The notes: generated from the sequence alone by a model not told the origin. 64,000 bases of DNA from Anthoceros angustus (GCA_010909165.1 VJWM01000280.1:62001-126000); one strand, 5' to 3'; shown: positions 48,103-60,164, numbered from the stretch's first letter. Program-made: numbers and translations.

Positions 48103-48450
48103 GTGTTCTCAGTGCGTCCTCCGGCACGCCTCCGTCCTCAGTCCTTGATCCTCGACCAACTCAAATGAGCTAAACACTCCCCTCTGCTTACATATATAGG
48201 GTGAGGAGGATTTTCCACACCCAAAGGCCAAGGACGAAATTTTCCCTGTCAAAGGCCAAGGACCTTTTCCCCCTTGGACGTTAGAATTCCTCAACCACGA
48301 AGGCCAAGGAAGAAATTTTTCCATTTGTTCACCAATTGCAAAGCCCAAGGAAGAAAAATCAGCGAGACATGCAAAAGGTCGACCCGCCGCCACGTCATGA
48401 CCCTAACCGCCGATGTCTTCCTTTGTCCAAAACCCTCGAGGCCAGAGACG
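48103..48450 (-). promoter_or_regulatory. Alternative promoter-like segment, copy 2 (longer)
   Basis: Same sequence as 45,418-45,615, with CCTATATATG at 48,191-48,200. It continues about 135 bp further upstream, with another CCTTGG word. One small change (an extra T near 48,240) separates the two copies. Confidence 0.5.
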
Positions 48451-49035
48451 CGATTTCCTCGCGGGCTCGTCATGCACGGCCCTCATTTCTAGGAGGTCCA
48501 CCAACTTCCCAACAACCCCTGGTCAAGGCTATAGCTGCAGTACCCAAAGCCTCGTAGATTTCTTGCATTGACCGAGGAGTCCTTTCTTCTTTACAAGCCA
48601 CGTACATAGCGCAGCCACATCGTCTCTTCACAACTCCCTTTTCTCAAGACCCTCGCCTTCTTGTACAAGGAACTTGCCAATACCGCGTGTTGTGCACAAT
48701 TCTCATTCTTCTGCGAGCTCGAAATCCTATCAAAGGCGGATATCAGTGCCGTCATGAGTGGGAACCCGTGCATTCGTGTTCGCAGTGTGGATGCAACCCA
48801 TTTTTCCTTTGCTGTAGTGCGGATGCAAGTGGTTAGGCCAGCATGGTCGAGCAAGTCATCCGTACGTAGACGTCCACACGCTCCTTCTCCTCGTGCTCGG
48901 TGTCATTATCGAACTTCCTATATTCCAAGGTTTCGCCGACACGACGTTCTTCTAACACTAGACCGCACTGCAAATGCTCTCTGCACTGTCCTCATAAATC
49001 TGTCTTTATCTTGCACTCTAGACATTTCACTCCAT
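48451..49035 (-). pseudogene. TFIIB-like gene, copy 19 (zinc ribbon to end of fold 1)
   Basis: Start ATG GAG TGA at 49,035. Zinc-ribbon start, linker and fold 1 (ASSLYKKARVLRKGSCEET, 48,591-48,854) are present. Fold 2 is replaced by the upstream end of the alternative promoter segment. A promoter with TATA at 49,227 is intact. Confidence 0.78.
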
Positions 49036-49050
49036 ATTCTCTGTCACGAG
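48451..49050. repeat. Array segment with N-terminal TFIIB copy
   Basis: Array sequence resumes inside the fold 1/fold 2 link and runs to the next ATAATTAAAAAG at 49,051. Confidence 0.9.
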
Positions 49051-49942
49051 ATAATTAAAAAGTGGAATGTGTAGCCTTGAAATCGTTAACCCACGAGGGC
49101 TTTGGACAATGAGTGACTAAGCACAATGATTGTTTTTCAAACAAGAAAGGATTCCAGTGACCTTGAACCTTGACACCTTACGAGGGCTTGTCCAATGTTT
49201 ATGAATATATGTAAGTCGCATCCCTCATTTATATACCCAAGTTTTCCTTGGCCCTTGGGAATCTTACGTGGAATTTTGCATCCCGAAACCCCTAATTACC
49301 ATGGGCCAAGGAACAATCATCCTTGGATTTCGTCATCCCTTTTTTTCCCCCTTAAATTCGCCCACTTCCTTGAGGTTGATTCCGTCCTTGGACTTTGGCC
49401 TCACAACTCCCTTTTCTCAAGACCCTCGCCTTCTTGTACAAGGAACTTGCCAATACCGCGTGTTGTGCACAATTCTCATTCTTTCTCGAGGCCTCTCGCT
49501 GGCGTCTTCCTGGAGTAGAACCTTACTCCGCATGTTCGGGATGCGGGCGGGAGTGACTGGCGCCGCCATGGGCCGGCACCAACCCTCCTTTTCTGCGAGC
49601 TCGAAATCCTATCAAAGGCGGATATCAGTGCCGTCATGAGTGGGAACCCGTGCATTCGTGTTCCAGGTGGATGCAACCCATTTTTCCTTTGCTGTAGTGC
49701 GGATGCAAGTGGTTAGGCCAGCATGGTCGAGCAAGTCATCCGTAATGTAGGGACGCCCCACACGCTCCTTCTCCTCGTGCTCGGTGTCATTATCGAACTT
49801 CCTATATTCCAAGGTTTCGCCGACACGACGTTCTTCTAACACTAGACCGCACCTGCAAATGCCGCATCTGCACTGCTGTCCTCATAAATCTGTCTTTATC
49901 TTGCACTCTAGACATTTCACTCCATATTCTCGGTGTCACGAG
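49051..49942. repeat. Short array unit (892 bp) with a foreign insert
   Basis: Leader, TATA and CCTTGG region jump directly (word CCTCACAA/ACTCCC, about 49,405) into TFIIB fold 1. A 110-bp insert (49,483-49,592) lies inside the copy. It is also found at 52,650-52,755. Confidence 0.88.
49405..49925 (-). pseudogene. TFIIB-like gene, copy 20 (N-terminal, interrupted)
   Basis: ATG (49,925), zinc-ribbon region, linker (49,612-49,842: LEERRVGETLEYRKFDND) and part of fold 1 (49,405-49,482). These are split by the insert 49,483-49,592 between RISE and the NCAQH region. Nothing after KGSCEE remains. Confidence 0.75.
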
Positions 49943-50909
49943 ATAATTAAAAAGTGGAATGTGTAGCCTTGAAATCGTTAACCCACGAGGGCTTTGGACA
50001 ATGAGTGACTAAGCACAATGATTGTTTTTCAAACAAGAAAGGATTCCACGTGACCTTGAACCTTGACACCTTACGAGGGCTTGTCCAATGTTTATGAATA
50101 TATGTAAGTCGCATCCCTCATTTATATACCCAAGTTTTCCTTGGCCCTTGGGAATCTTACGTGGAATTTTGCATCCCGAAACCCCTAATTACCATGGGCC
50201 AAGGAACAATCATCCTTGGATTTCGTCATCCCTTTTTTTCCCCCTTAAATTCGCCCCACTTCCTTCGAGGTTGATTCCGTCCTTGGACTTTGGCCTCACA
50301 AATTTTTCCACAAAGTTCTTCTTTCTCGAGCCGGACGCCAAGAGTCCGCTAGCCTACTTGCGCCCTCGGACGCCGGAGTCTGCCGTCCTATTGGCGCACT
50401 CCGACACCCGCAAGGCCAAGATGCACGGAGTCCGCCGGCCTACCCGCACGATCGAGCCTCCCACTCCCCAATGCGACGCTCTCGGCCCACGGTTTAGGGT
50501 TATCGGGCCTACCACTCCCGAGTGCGCCGTCCTTTCGGCCCTTGTGAACCTCCTCTCGTAGCGTAAACTTTCCGGACCTCACTGTCCGGACCTCAATCCT
50601 TCGGCCCACGGTTTAGGGTTTCACAAGTTTAGGATTTCATCCCTTTTTTTCCCCCTTAAATTCGCCCCACTTCCTTCGAGGTTGATTCCGTCCTTGGACT
50701 TTGGCCTCACAACTTCTTGCTGTCTTCCGTCGATTACATTGGTGAAAAAGAAAAAGAAAAATAAAACCTAACTAATATGAACAAAACTAAGAGGCATCCG
50801 CCTCTTCTAACACTAGACCGCACCTCTGCAAATGCCGCCTGCACTGTCCTCATAAATCTGTCTTTATCTTGCACTCTAGACATTTCACTCCATATTCTAC
50901 CGTCCCGAG
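49943..50909. repeat. Short array unit (967 bp) with a retroelement-side insert
   Basis: Leader to telo-box (near 50,489), then about 50,541-50,808 of other DNA that shares TCCGGACCTC repeats and TGGTGAAAAAGAAAAAG with 53,700-53,950, including a second, isolated telo-box at about 50,608. Ends in an 88-bp TFIIB start fragment. Confidence 0.88.
50803..50893 (-). pseudogene. TFIIB-like fragment, copy 21 (first 30 codons)
   Basis: Only the ATG and zinc-ribbon region up to CGLVLEE remain, joined to insert DNA on the word CCTCTTCTAAC. Confidence 0.7.
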
Positions 50910-52270
50910 ATAATTAAAAAGTGGAATGTGTAGCCTTGAAATCGTTAACCCACGAGGGCTTTGGACAATGAGTGACTAAGCACAATGATTGTTTTTCAAA
51001 CAAGAAAGGATTCCAGTGACCTTGAACCTTGACACCTTACGAGGGCTTGTCCAATGTTTATGAATATATGTAAGTCGCATCCCTCATTTATATACCCAAG
51101 TTTTCCTTGGCCCTTGGGAATCTTACGTGGAATTTTGCATCCCGAAACCCCTAATTACCATGGGCCAAGGAACAATCATCCTTGGATTTCGTCATCCCTT
51201 TTTTTCCCCCTTAAATTCGCCCACTTCCTTCGAGGTTGATTCCGTCCTTGGACTTTGGCCTCACAAATTTTTCCACAAAGTTCTTCTTTCTCGCCGGACG
51301 CCAAGAGTCCGCTAGCCTACTTGCGCCCTCGGACGCCGGAGTCTGCCGTCCTATTGGCGCACTCCGACACCCGCAAGGCCAAGATGCACGGAGTCCGCCG
51401 GCCTACCCGCACGATCGAGCCTCCCACTCCCCAATGCGACGCTCTCGGCCCACGGTTTAGGGTTATCGGGCCTACCACTCCCGAGGCGCCGTCCTTTCGG
51501 CCCTCCCGTGAGACTTCTCACCGGTGAGTGCACGATGTCGTGCAATCCCGACCAGAATCGGTGAAGCTTGAGAAACCGTTTTAATTTTTGAAAGTGTTTA
51601 GAAAGGGCCTATGTAAATTAGCCTACTTGTACCAAATATCAAAGGCTATCGCATCAAGCTATGTTGGAGCTTGAAATGACAACTTGCATGCAGAGAAGGA
51701 AATCAAGTCAACCAAGAACAACCTTTAGACTAAACCACATCCTTGTAGAGGCGGTGAAAACCAAGCGTGGGATGAAAACAATCACTACTATTCAAGTTTT
51801 GAAAAGGGTGGAGACCCCATTAAAAGCGTTGAGCGTTTTTAGAGGACTTAACTTTCTCTCAAGGAGAAGCTCTTTTGCCCACCAAAATTTGGCGTTCCAC
51901 ATGCCCCCTCCCACTCCCCAATGCGACGCTCTCGGCCCACGGTTTAGGGTTATCGGGCCTACCACTCCCGAGGCGCCGTCCTTTCGGCCCTCCCGTGAGA
52001 CTTCTCACCGGTGAGTGCACGATGTCGTGCAATCCCGACCAGAATCGTGAAGCTTGAGAAACCGTTTTAATTTTTGAAAGTGTTTCGTAGAAAGGGCCTA
52101 TGTAAATTAGCCTACTTGTACCAAATATCAAAGGCTATCGCATCAAGCTATGTTGGAGCTTGAAATGACAACTTGCATGCAGAGAAGGAAATCAAGTCAA
52201 CCAAGAACAACCTTTAGACTAAACCACATCCTTGTAGAGGCGGTGAAAACCAAGCGTGGGATGAAAACAA

Positions 52271-52556
52271 TCACTTCTCTCTTTGAAGCTTCCCGTCATG
52301 TCGATGCTTCCGTTGTTCTTAGTTTTGTAGGTCTCCTCAAATTGCCTCTTCTCGGTCCTCCTCAGCCCCAAAGTCGCGAAAGCCTCAATCCTGTGTTTAT
52401 TTGTCCTCCACAGTCATCCTTACATCCTCCATGATTCGATGTGTTGGAATCTCAAACTCAATTAGTAACACTGGTGACATCCAGTAGGTCGGATAGTAGG
52501 CGTTCGTTTATGGTTACCTTCAGGCTGTCCGATATGCCCAAGTCTTTGAATGAAGC
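52271..52556 (-). mobile_element. Retroelement fragment, partial copy of 54,197-54,478
   Basis: Near-identical to 54,197-54,478 with few base changes. No domain can be called from this part alone. Confidence 0.5.
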
Positions 52557-52755
52557 TTGTGTGTGTGTGTGGCAGCACCTTAGTCAACTCTCGCCTTTGG
52601 CCTCGCTGCACCACCTCGCTGGCGCTGGAATTTTGCGGCGCAGCAACTCGAGGCCTCTCGCTGGCGTCTTCCTGGAGTAGAACCTTACTCCGCATGTTCG
52701 GGATGCGGGCGGGAGTGACTGGCGCCGCCATGGGCCGGCACCAACCCTCCTTTTC
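52557..52755. other. Unidentified insert with (GT)n
   Basis: Starts with a short GT run (about 52,559-52,571). Its last 105 bp match 49,483-49,592. No gene recognised; the minus strand is open for 89 codons with Arg/Pro-rich content. Confidence 0.45.
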
Positions 52756-53087
52756 TGCGAGCTCGAAATCCTATCAAAGGCGATATATCAGTGCCGTGAG
52801 TGGGAACCCGTGCATTCGTGTTCCAGGTGGATGCAACCCATTTTTCCTTTGCTCAGTAGTGCGGATGCAAGTGGTTAGGCCAGCATGGTCGAGCAAGTCA
52901 TCCGTAATGTAGGGACGCCCCACACGCTCCTTCTCCTCGTGCTCGGTGTCATTATCGAACTTCCTATATTCCAAGGTTTCGCCGACACGACGTTCTTCTA
53001 ACACTAGACCGCACCTGCAAATGCCGCATCTGCACTGCTGTCCTCATAAATCTGTCTTTATCTTGCACTCTAGACATTTCACTCCAT
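52754..53087 (-). pseudogene. TFIIB-like gene, copy 22 (N-terminal)
   Basis: ATG (53,087), zinc-ribbon region, LEERRVGETLEYRKFDNDTE and linker up to FDRI; fold 1 and fold 2 are absent. Nearly the same as copy 20, which it shares its flanking insert with, so the two come from one duplication (offset about 3.16 kb). Confidence 0.78.
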
Positions 53088-53699
53088 ATTCTCGGTGTCA
53101 CGAGATAATTAAAAAGTGGAATGTGTAGCCTTGAAATCGTTAACCCACGAGGGCTTTGGACAATGAGTGACTAAGCACAATGATTGTTTTTCAAACAAGA
53201 AAGGATTCCAGTGACCTTGAACCTTGACACCTTACGAGGGCTTGTCCAATGTTTATGAATATATGTAAGTCGCATCCCTCATTTATATACCCAAGTTTTC
53301 CTTGGCCCTTGGGAATCTTACGTGGAATTTTGCATCCCGAAACCCCTAATTACCATGGGCCAAGGAACAATCATCCTTGGATTTCGTCATCCCTTTTTTT
53401 CCCCCTTAAATTCGCCCACTTCCTTCGAGGTTGATTCCGTCCTTGGACTTTGGCCTCACAAATTTTTCCACAAAGTTCTTCTTTCTCGAGCCGGACGCCA
53501 AGAGTCCGCTAGCCTACTTGCGCCCTCGGACGCCGGAGTCTGCCGTCCTATTGGCGCACTCCGACACCCGCAAGGCCAAGATGCACGGAGTCCGGCTGGC
53601 CTACCCGCACGATCGAGCCTCCCACTCCCCAATGCGACGCTCTCGGCCCACGGTTTAGGGTTATCGGGCCTACCACTCCCGAGTGCCGTCCTTTCGGCC

Positions 53700-54478
53700 C
53701 TTGTGAACCTCCTCTCGTAGCGTAAACTTTCCGGACCTCACTGTCCGGACCTCAATCCTTCGGCCCGTTGGACCCATTTTGAATCCGTTTTCCTCCTTAC
53801 ATCACCGTCCGGTCGGGGGCTGCAAAATCTGTCCGCCCTTCTCAACTCACAACTTCTTGCTGTCTTCCGTCGATTACATTGGTGAAAAAGAAAAAGAAAA
53901 ATAAAACCTAACTAATATGAACAAAACTAAGAGGCATCCGCCTCTTCTAACCGTGGACCCAAAATTTGGTTCCACATGCCCCCTCCCACTTGTTTGCGTC
54001 CACGCAAACAACGGACTCAAAGTGAAAATACTTCTTGACCTTCCAGCCCATTCAGCGTCGATAGGGGGTCTCCATCAAGACTACGCTGGAATGAGACCCC
54101 ATTCTCCTTACCTCCTCAACCTTGTAGGGTCCCATCCACCTCAATCTCAACTTTCACTGGAAAATCTAAGTATCGGTCCGTCATCAAATCTCCAACAATC
54201 ACTTCTCTCTTTGAAGCTTCCCGTCATGTCGATGCTTCCGTTGTTCTTAGTTTTGTAGGTCTCCTCAAATTGCCTCTTCTCGGTCCTCCTCAGCCCAAAG
54301 TCGCGAAAGCCTCAATCCTGTGTTTATTTGTCCTCCACAGTCATCCTTACATCCTCCATGATTCGATGTGTTGGAATCTCAAACTCAATTAGTAACACTG
54401 GTGACATCCAGTAGGTCGGATAGTAGGCGTTCGTTTATGGTTACCTTCAGGCTGTCCGATATGCCCAAAGTCTTTGAA
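53700..54478 (-). mobile_element. Ty3/gypsy-type remnant with an integrase GPY/F-like end
   Basis: Non-array DNA. On the minus strand around 54,100-54,160 it reads KLRLRWMGPYKVEEVRRMG, resembling the GPY/F module near the C-terminus of Ty3/gypsy integrases (pattern KL.PRW.GPY.V). Stops and frame shifts are frequent. The lower part (53,700-53,780) has two TCCGGACCTC direct repeats. It is joined to the array on GAAGCTTGA at 54,478. Other pol domains are not visible. Confidence 0.5.
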
Positions 54479-57364
54479 TGAAGCTTGAGAAACCGTTTTA
54501 ATTTTTGAAAGTGTTTAGAAAGGGCCTATGTAAATTAGCCTACTTGTACCAAATATCAAAGGCTATCGCAAGCTATGTTGGAGCTTGAAATGACAACTTG
54601 CATGCAGAGAAGGAAAATCAAGTCAACCAAGAACAACCTTTAGACTAAACCACATCCTTGTAGAGGCGGTGAAAACCAAGCGTGGGATGAAAACAATCAC
54701 TACTATTCAAGTTTTGAAAAGGGTGGAGACCCCATTAAAAGCGTTGAGCGTTTTTTAGAGGACTTAACTTTCTCGAAGGAGAAGCTCTTTTGCCCACCAA
54801 AATTTTCAAACCTCCTAGGAGCAAAGATTTGCATAGTACTAAATTGCAATCAAGAATGTAGGTCGCTAGAATGAAGGTGGCGAGATAGTCTAAAATCTTA
54901 TGTGAAACGAGTCATGTCCATGCACACGATGTTTGATTTAACGTAAGCAAAAATCTTGTCACTAAAGGACGTGGACGACGAAGGTCTTTTTCAATCCATG
55001 AAGTCCATCGGCGGCAAACCTTTAACTTTGCATGGTCGGGAGTGTGCATGAGTGTAAGTGTTGGGAATGCGTGTTGACGATGCGGCCGTGGAATGCGATG
55101 CGGATGTATGGATGGGCGCGGTCGGATGCATAGGATTCAAACATTGATGCTTAATGGAGGGAGTCTCGGTCACGGCAGCTATGTCGACTATGTGCGACGC
55201 GACATACTCCTCACATCATTCTTGGCACCCGGGACAAACATTTGACCCCTTGCTGCTTCAAGCATAACAAATTTGGCGTCATAATGCACACGTCTATTGA
55301 TACATTGAATTTTACGTAGTGAGAAAAGTCACCGACCATGTTGCATGCTAGTATGTGAGCACGAAGCACACAGAGCTATTTGATTGAAGGCAAGTTCACG
55401 GCGCATAATCTAAGGCTCAATTCACGAGCTCTTCCAAACAAAAATTTTACTTGTATGTCGTCATCCCTTTTTTTCCCCCTTAAATTCGCCCACTTCCTTC
55501 GAGGTTGATTAGTCCTTGGACTTTGGCCTCACAAATTTTTCCACAAAGTTCTTCTTTCTCGAGCCGGACGCCAAGAGTCCGCTAGCCTACTTGCGCCCTC
55601 GGACGGAGTCTGCCGTCCTATTGGCGCACTCCGACACCCGCAAGGCCAAGATGCACGGAGTCCGCCGGCCTACCCGCACGATCGAGCCTCCCACTCCCCA
55701 ATGCGACGCTCTCGGCCCACGGTTTAGGGTTATCGGGCCTACCACTCCCGAGTGCGCCGTCCTTTCGGCCCTCCCGTGAGACTTCTCACCGGTGAGTGCA
55801 CGATGTCGTGCAATCCCGACCAGAATCGTGAAGCTTGAGAAACCGTTTTAATTTTTGAAAGTGTTTAGAAAGGGCCTATGTAAATTAGCCTACTTGTACC
55901 AAATATCAAAGGCTATCGCAAGCTATGTTGGAGCTTGAAATGACAACTTGCATGCAGAGAAGGAAAATCAAGTCAACCAAGAACAACCTTTAGACTAAAC
56001 CACATCCTTGTAGAGGCGGTGAAAACCAAGCGTGGGATGAAAACAATCACTACTATTCAAGTTTTGAAAAGGGTGGAGACCCCATTAAAAGCGTTGAGCG
56101 TTTTTTAGAGGACTTAACTTTCTCAAGGAGAAGCTCTTTTGCCCACCAAAATTTTCAAACCTCCTAGGAGCAAAGATTTGCATAGTACTAAATTGCAATC
56201 AAGAATGTAGGTCGCTAGAATGAAGGTGGCGAGATAGTCTAAAATCTTATGTGAAACGAGTCATGTCCATGCACACGATGTTTGATTTAACGTAAGCAAA
56301 AATCTTGTCACTAAAGGACGTGGACGACGAAGGTCTTTTCCAATCCATGAAGTCCATCGGCAAACCTTTAACTTTGCATGGTCGGGAGTGTGCATGAGTG
56401 TAAGTGTTGGGAATGCGTGTTGACGATGCCGACTGGAATGCGATGCGGATGTATGGATGGGCGCGGTCGGATGCATAGGATTCAAACATTGGCTTAATGG
56501 AGGAGTCTCGGTCACGGCAGCTATGTCGACTATGTGCGACGCGACATACTCCTCACATCATTCTTGGCACCGGGACAAACATTTGACCCCTTGCTTCAGA
56601 AGCATAACAAATTTGGCCATAATGCACATCTATTGATACATTGAATTTTACGTAGTGAGAAAAGTCACCGACCATGTTGCATGCTAGTATGTGAGCACGA
56701 AGCACACAGCTGAGCTATTTGATTGAAGGCAAGTTCACAACAGATAATCTAAGGCTCAATTCGAGCTCTTCCAAACAAAAATTCCCACTTTGCAAAAACC
56801 ATGCCGGTACTATAACGGATGCATGCGGACGCCAAGAGTCCGCTAGCCTACTTGTACCAAATATCAAAGGCTATCGCATCAAGCTATGTTGGAGCTTGAA
56901 ATGACAACTTGCATGCGACGCGACATACTCCTCACATCATTCTTGGCACCCGGGACAAACATTTGACCTTGAACCTTGACACCTTACGAGGGCTTGTCCA
57001 ATGTTTATGAATATATGTAAGTGTTGGGAATGCGTGTTGACGTCTTCGTGGAATGCGATGCGGATGTATGGATGGGCGCGGTCGGATGCATAGGATTCAA
57101 ACATTGGCTTAATGGAGGAGTCTCGGTCACGGCAGCTATGTCGACTATGTGCGACGCGACATACTCCTCACATCATTCTTGGCACCGGGACAAACATTTG
57201 ACCCCTTGCAGCATAACAAATTGTCATAATGCACACGTCTATTGATACATTGAATTTTACGTAGTGAGAAAAGTCACATGCATGCTAGTATGTGAGCACA
57301 AGCACACAAGCTGAGCTATTTGATTGAAGGCAAGTTCACACATAATCTAAGGCTCAATTCACGA

Positions 57365-58250
57365 GCTCTTCCAAACAAAAATTCCCACTTTGCAAAAACC
57401 ATGCCGGTACTATAACGGATGCATGCGACAATCTGGTAAGTGCTCTTGAGCGTACTCACCGCCACATTACATGCGTCGGCAATGCTCTTGAGCGCACTTC
57501 CCTCGAGATCTTACCATGTATATAACTCCGCCCTGACCGGCTGTGAGCTTGGATATCGAATTTTTGTTTTCCGAGGGCACTCACAACGAAGACAGCTCTG
57601 ACTTTCCTTGCGCATTTCGAGCTGGAACAAAATAGTCGCAAAATCCTTGGGCGGATAGCTTTGACGCGACGGCGGATTTCCTCGGTCTGTGACTGTCATG
57701 CACGGCCCTCATTTCTAGGAGGTCCACCAACTTCCGTCAAGGCTATAGCTGCAGTACCCAAAGCCTCGTAGATTTCTTGCATTGACCGAGGAGTCCTTTC
57801 TTCTTTACAAGCCACGTACATAGCAACACATACGTCTCTTCACAACTCCCTTTTCTCAAGACCCTCGCCTTCTTGTACAAGGAACTTGCCAATACCGCGT
57901 GTTGTGCACAATTCTCATTCTTTCTGCGAGCTCGAAATCCTATCAAAGGCGGATATCATTGCCGTCATGAGTGGGAACCCGTGCATTCGTGTTCCATGGT
58001 GTGGATGCAACCCATTTTCCTTTGCGCGCCAGTGCGGATGCAAGTGGTTAGGCCAGCATGGTCGAGCAAGTCATCCGTGTAATGGGACGTCCCACACGCT
58101 CCTTCTCCTCGTGCTGGTGTCATTATCGAACTTCCTATATTCCAAGGTTTTCGATCGACGTTCTTCTAACACTAGACCGCACTGCAAATGCTGTCTCGGC
58201 TGTCCTCATAAATCTGTCTTTATCTTGCACTCTAGACATTTCAGCTCCAT
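57365..58250 (-). pseudogene. TFIIB-like gene, copy 23
   Basis: Full span. The ATG (58,250) is in the in-frame M-E-L-K form. Fold 1 is readable in 57,743-57,946 (ASSLYKKARVLRKGSCEET). The fold 1/fold 2 link has lost about 13 bp (CAACTTCC/GTCAAGG near 57,735), and fold 2 is heavily shifted (57,456-57,699). It carries more deletions than the left-hand copies. Confidence 0.78.
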
Positions 58251-58264
58251 ATTCTCGGTCTGAG

Positions 58265-60164
58265 ATAATTAAAAAGTGGAATGTGTAGCCTTCAAATCGT
58301 TAACCCACGAGGGCTTTGGACAATGAGTGACTAAGCACAATGATTGTTTTTCAAACAAGAAAGGATTCCAGTGACCTTGAACCTTGACACCTTACGAGGG
58401 CTTGTCCAATGTTTATGAATATATGTAAGTCGCATCCCTCATTTATATACCCAAGTTTTCCTTGGCCCTTGGGAATCTTACGTGGAATTTTGCATCCGAA
58501 ACCCCTAATTACCATGGGCCAAGGAACAATCATCCTTGGATTTCGTCATCCTTCCTTATTTGCCTCCGCCTCTACCATCTTAGTGCGATGTCGGTGGCCA
58601 CCAATATGTGCTTAGGAGTCCACAGGTGGAGGTGGGCGAATCGGCCCAACCAATCAATTCCCACTTTGCAAAAACCATGCCGGTACTATAACGGATGCAT
58701 GCGGACGCAAAATCTTATGTGAAACGAGTCATGTCCATGCACACGATGTTTGATTAATGGAGGGAGTCTGCCGTCCTATTGGCGCACTCCCAATGCGACG
58801 CGACATACTCCTCACATCATTCTTGGCACCCGGGACAAACATTTGACCTTGAACCTTGACACCTTACGAGGGCTTGTCCAATGTTTATGAATATATGTAA
58901 GTGTTGGGAATGCGTGTTGATCGCGACCGTGGAATGCGATGCGGATGTATGGATGGGCGCGGTCGGATGCATAGGATTCAAACATTGATGCTTAATGGAG
59001 GGAGTCTCGTCAAGTAGTTTATGTCGACTATGTGCGACATACTCCTCACATCATTCTTGGCACCCGGGACAAACATTTGACCCCTTGCTTCAAAGCATAA
59101 CAAATTTGGCGTCATAATGCACATGCCTATTGATACATTGAATTTTACGTAGTGAGAAAAGTCACCGACCATGTTGCATGCTAGTATGTGAGCTCAAGCA
59201 CATAAATTGAGCTATTTGATTGAAGGCAAGTTCACAGATAATCTAAGGCTCAATTCACGAGCTCTTCCAAACAAAAATTCCCACTTTGCAAAAACCATGC
59301 CGGTACTATAACGGATGCATGCGGAAAAATCGGTAAGTGCTCTTGGCGTACTCACCGCCACATTACATGCGCAATGCTCTTGAGCGAGTTTGCACGGTTC
59401 CCTCGAGATCTTCTGCACCATGTATATAACTCCGCGGTGACCGATCGTGGGAGAGCTTGGATATCGAATTTTTGTTTTCCGAGGGCACTCCTTGAAAGCC
59501 TCGTGACTTTCCTTGCGCATTTCGAGCTGGAACAAAATCGCAAAATCCTTGGGCGGATAGCTTTGACGCGACGGCGGATTTCGTCATCCCTCATTTCTAG
59601 GAGGTCCACCAACTTCCCAACAACCCCCTGGTCAAGGCTATAGCTGCAGTACCCAAAGCCTCGTAGATTTCTTGCATTGACCGAGGAGTCCTTTCTTCTT
59701 TACAAGCCACGTACATAGCAGGCACATACGTCTCTTCACAACTCCCTTTTCTCAAGACCCTCGCCTTCTTGTACAAGGAACTTGCCAATACCGTGTTGTG
59801 CACAATTCTCATTCTTTCTGCGAGCTCGAAATCCTATCAAAGGCGTATATCGTCCGTCATGAGTGGGAACCCGTGCATTCGTGTTCCGCGGTGTGGATGC
59901 AACCCATTTTCCTTTGCGTGCGGATGCAAGTGGTTAGGCCAGCATGGTCGAGCAAGTCATCCGGTCGTGGACGTCCCACACGCTCCTTCTCCTCGTGCTC
60001 GGTGTCATTATCGAACTTCCTATATTCCAAGGTTTTCGCCGACACGACGTTCTTCTAACACTAGACCGCACTCTGCAAATGCCGCCTGCACTGCTGTCCT
60101 CATAAATCTCTGTCTTTATCTTGCACTCTAGACATTTCAGCTCCATATTCTCGGCTGTCCTGAG
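58265..60164. repeat. Array unit (1,900 bp) with foreign patch
   Basis: Leader to CCTTGG region, then about 58,550-58,660 of unidentified DNA (CTTATTTGCCTCCGCC start), a scrap of TFIIB C-terminus, a shuffled block shared with 35,746-35,862 and 56,914-57,022, spacer, and TFIIB copy 24. Confidence 0.88.
59212..60146 (-). pseudogene. TFIIB-like gene, copy 24 (best zinc ribbon)
   Basis: A true ATG at 60,146 reads MELKCLECKIKTEIYED then SSAGGIC, and after a one-base slip ECGLVLEERR. This is the closest to the family pattern C..C...SAGD..C.ECGLVLE, so the ancestral protein had a complete four-cysteine zinc ribbon. Linker words are in 59,857-60,045. Fold 1 is open in 59,597-59,812 (KARVLRKGSCEETYVPAMYV). 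Fold 2 is broken (59,212-59,612). The TATA box at 60,344 is intact. Confidence 0.84.

Larger units (their letters stand above)
50910..53104. repeat. Array unit (2,195 bp) with retroelement patches
   Basis: Leader to spacer, then a jump on CCAAAATTTGG (51,889) via a 24-bp retroelement scrap back to the telo-box side. The second pass jumps on AACAATCACT (about 52,270) into retroelement DNA. TFIIB resumes at 52,754. Confidence 0.88.
53105..58264. repeat. Long composite array unit (5,160 bp)
   Basis: Leader to telo-box, a retroelement insert (53,700-54,478), then two spacer passes (54,480-55,450 and 55,800-56,830), each truncated on short words. A third scrambled pass (56,831-57,020) and TFIIB copy 23 follow. 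Confidence 0.85.
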
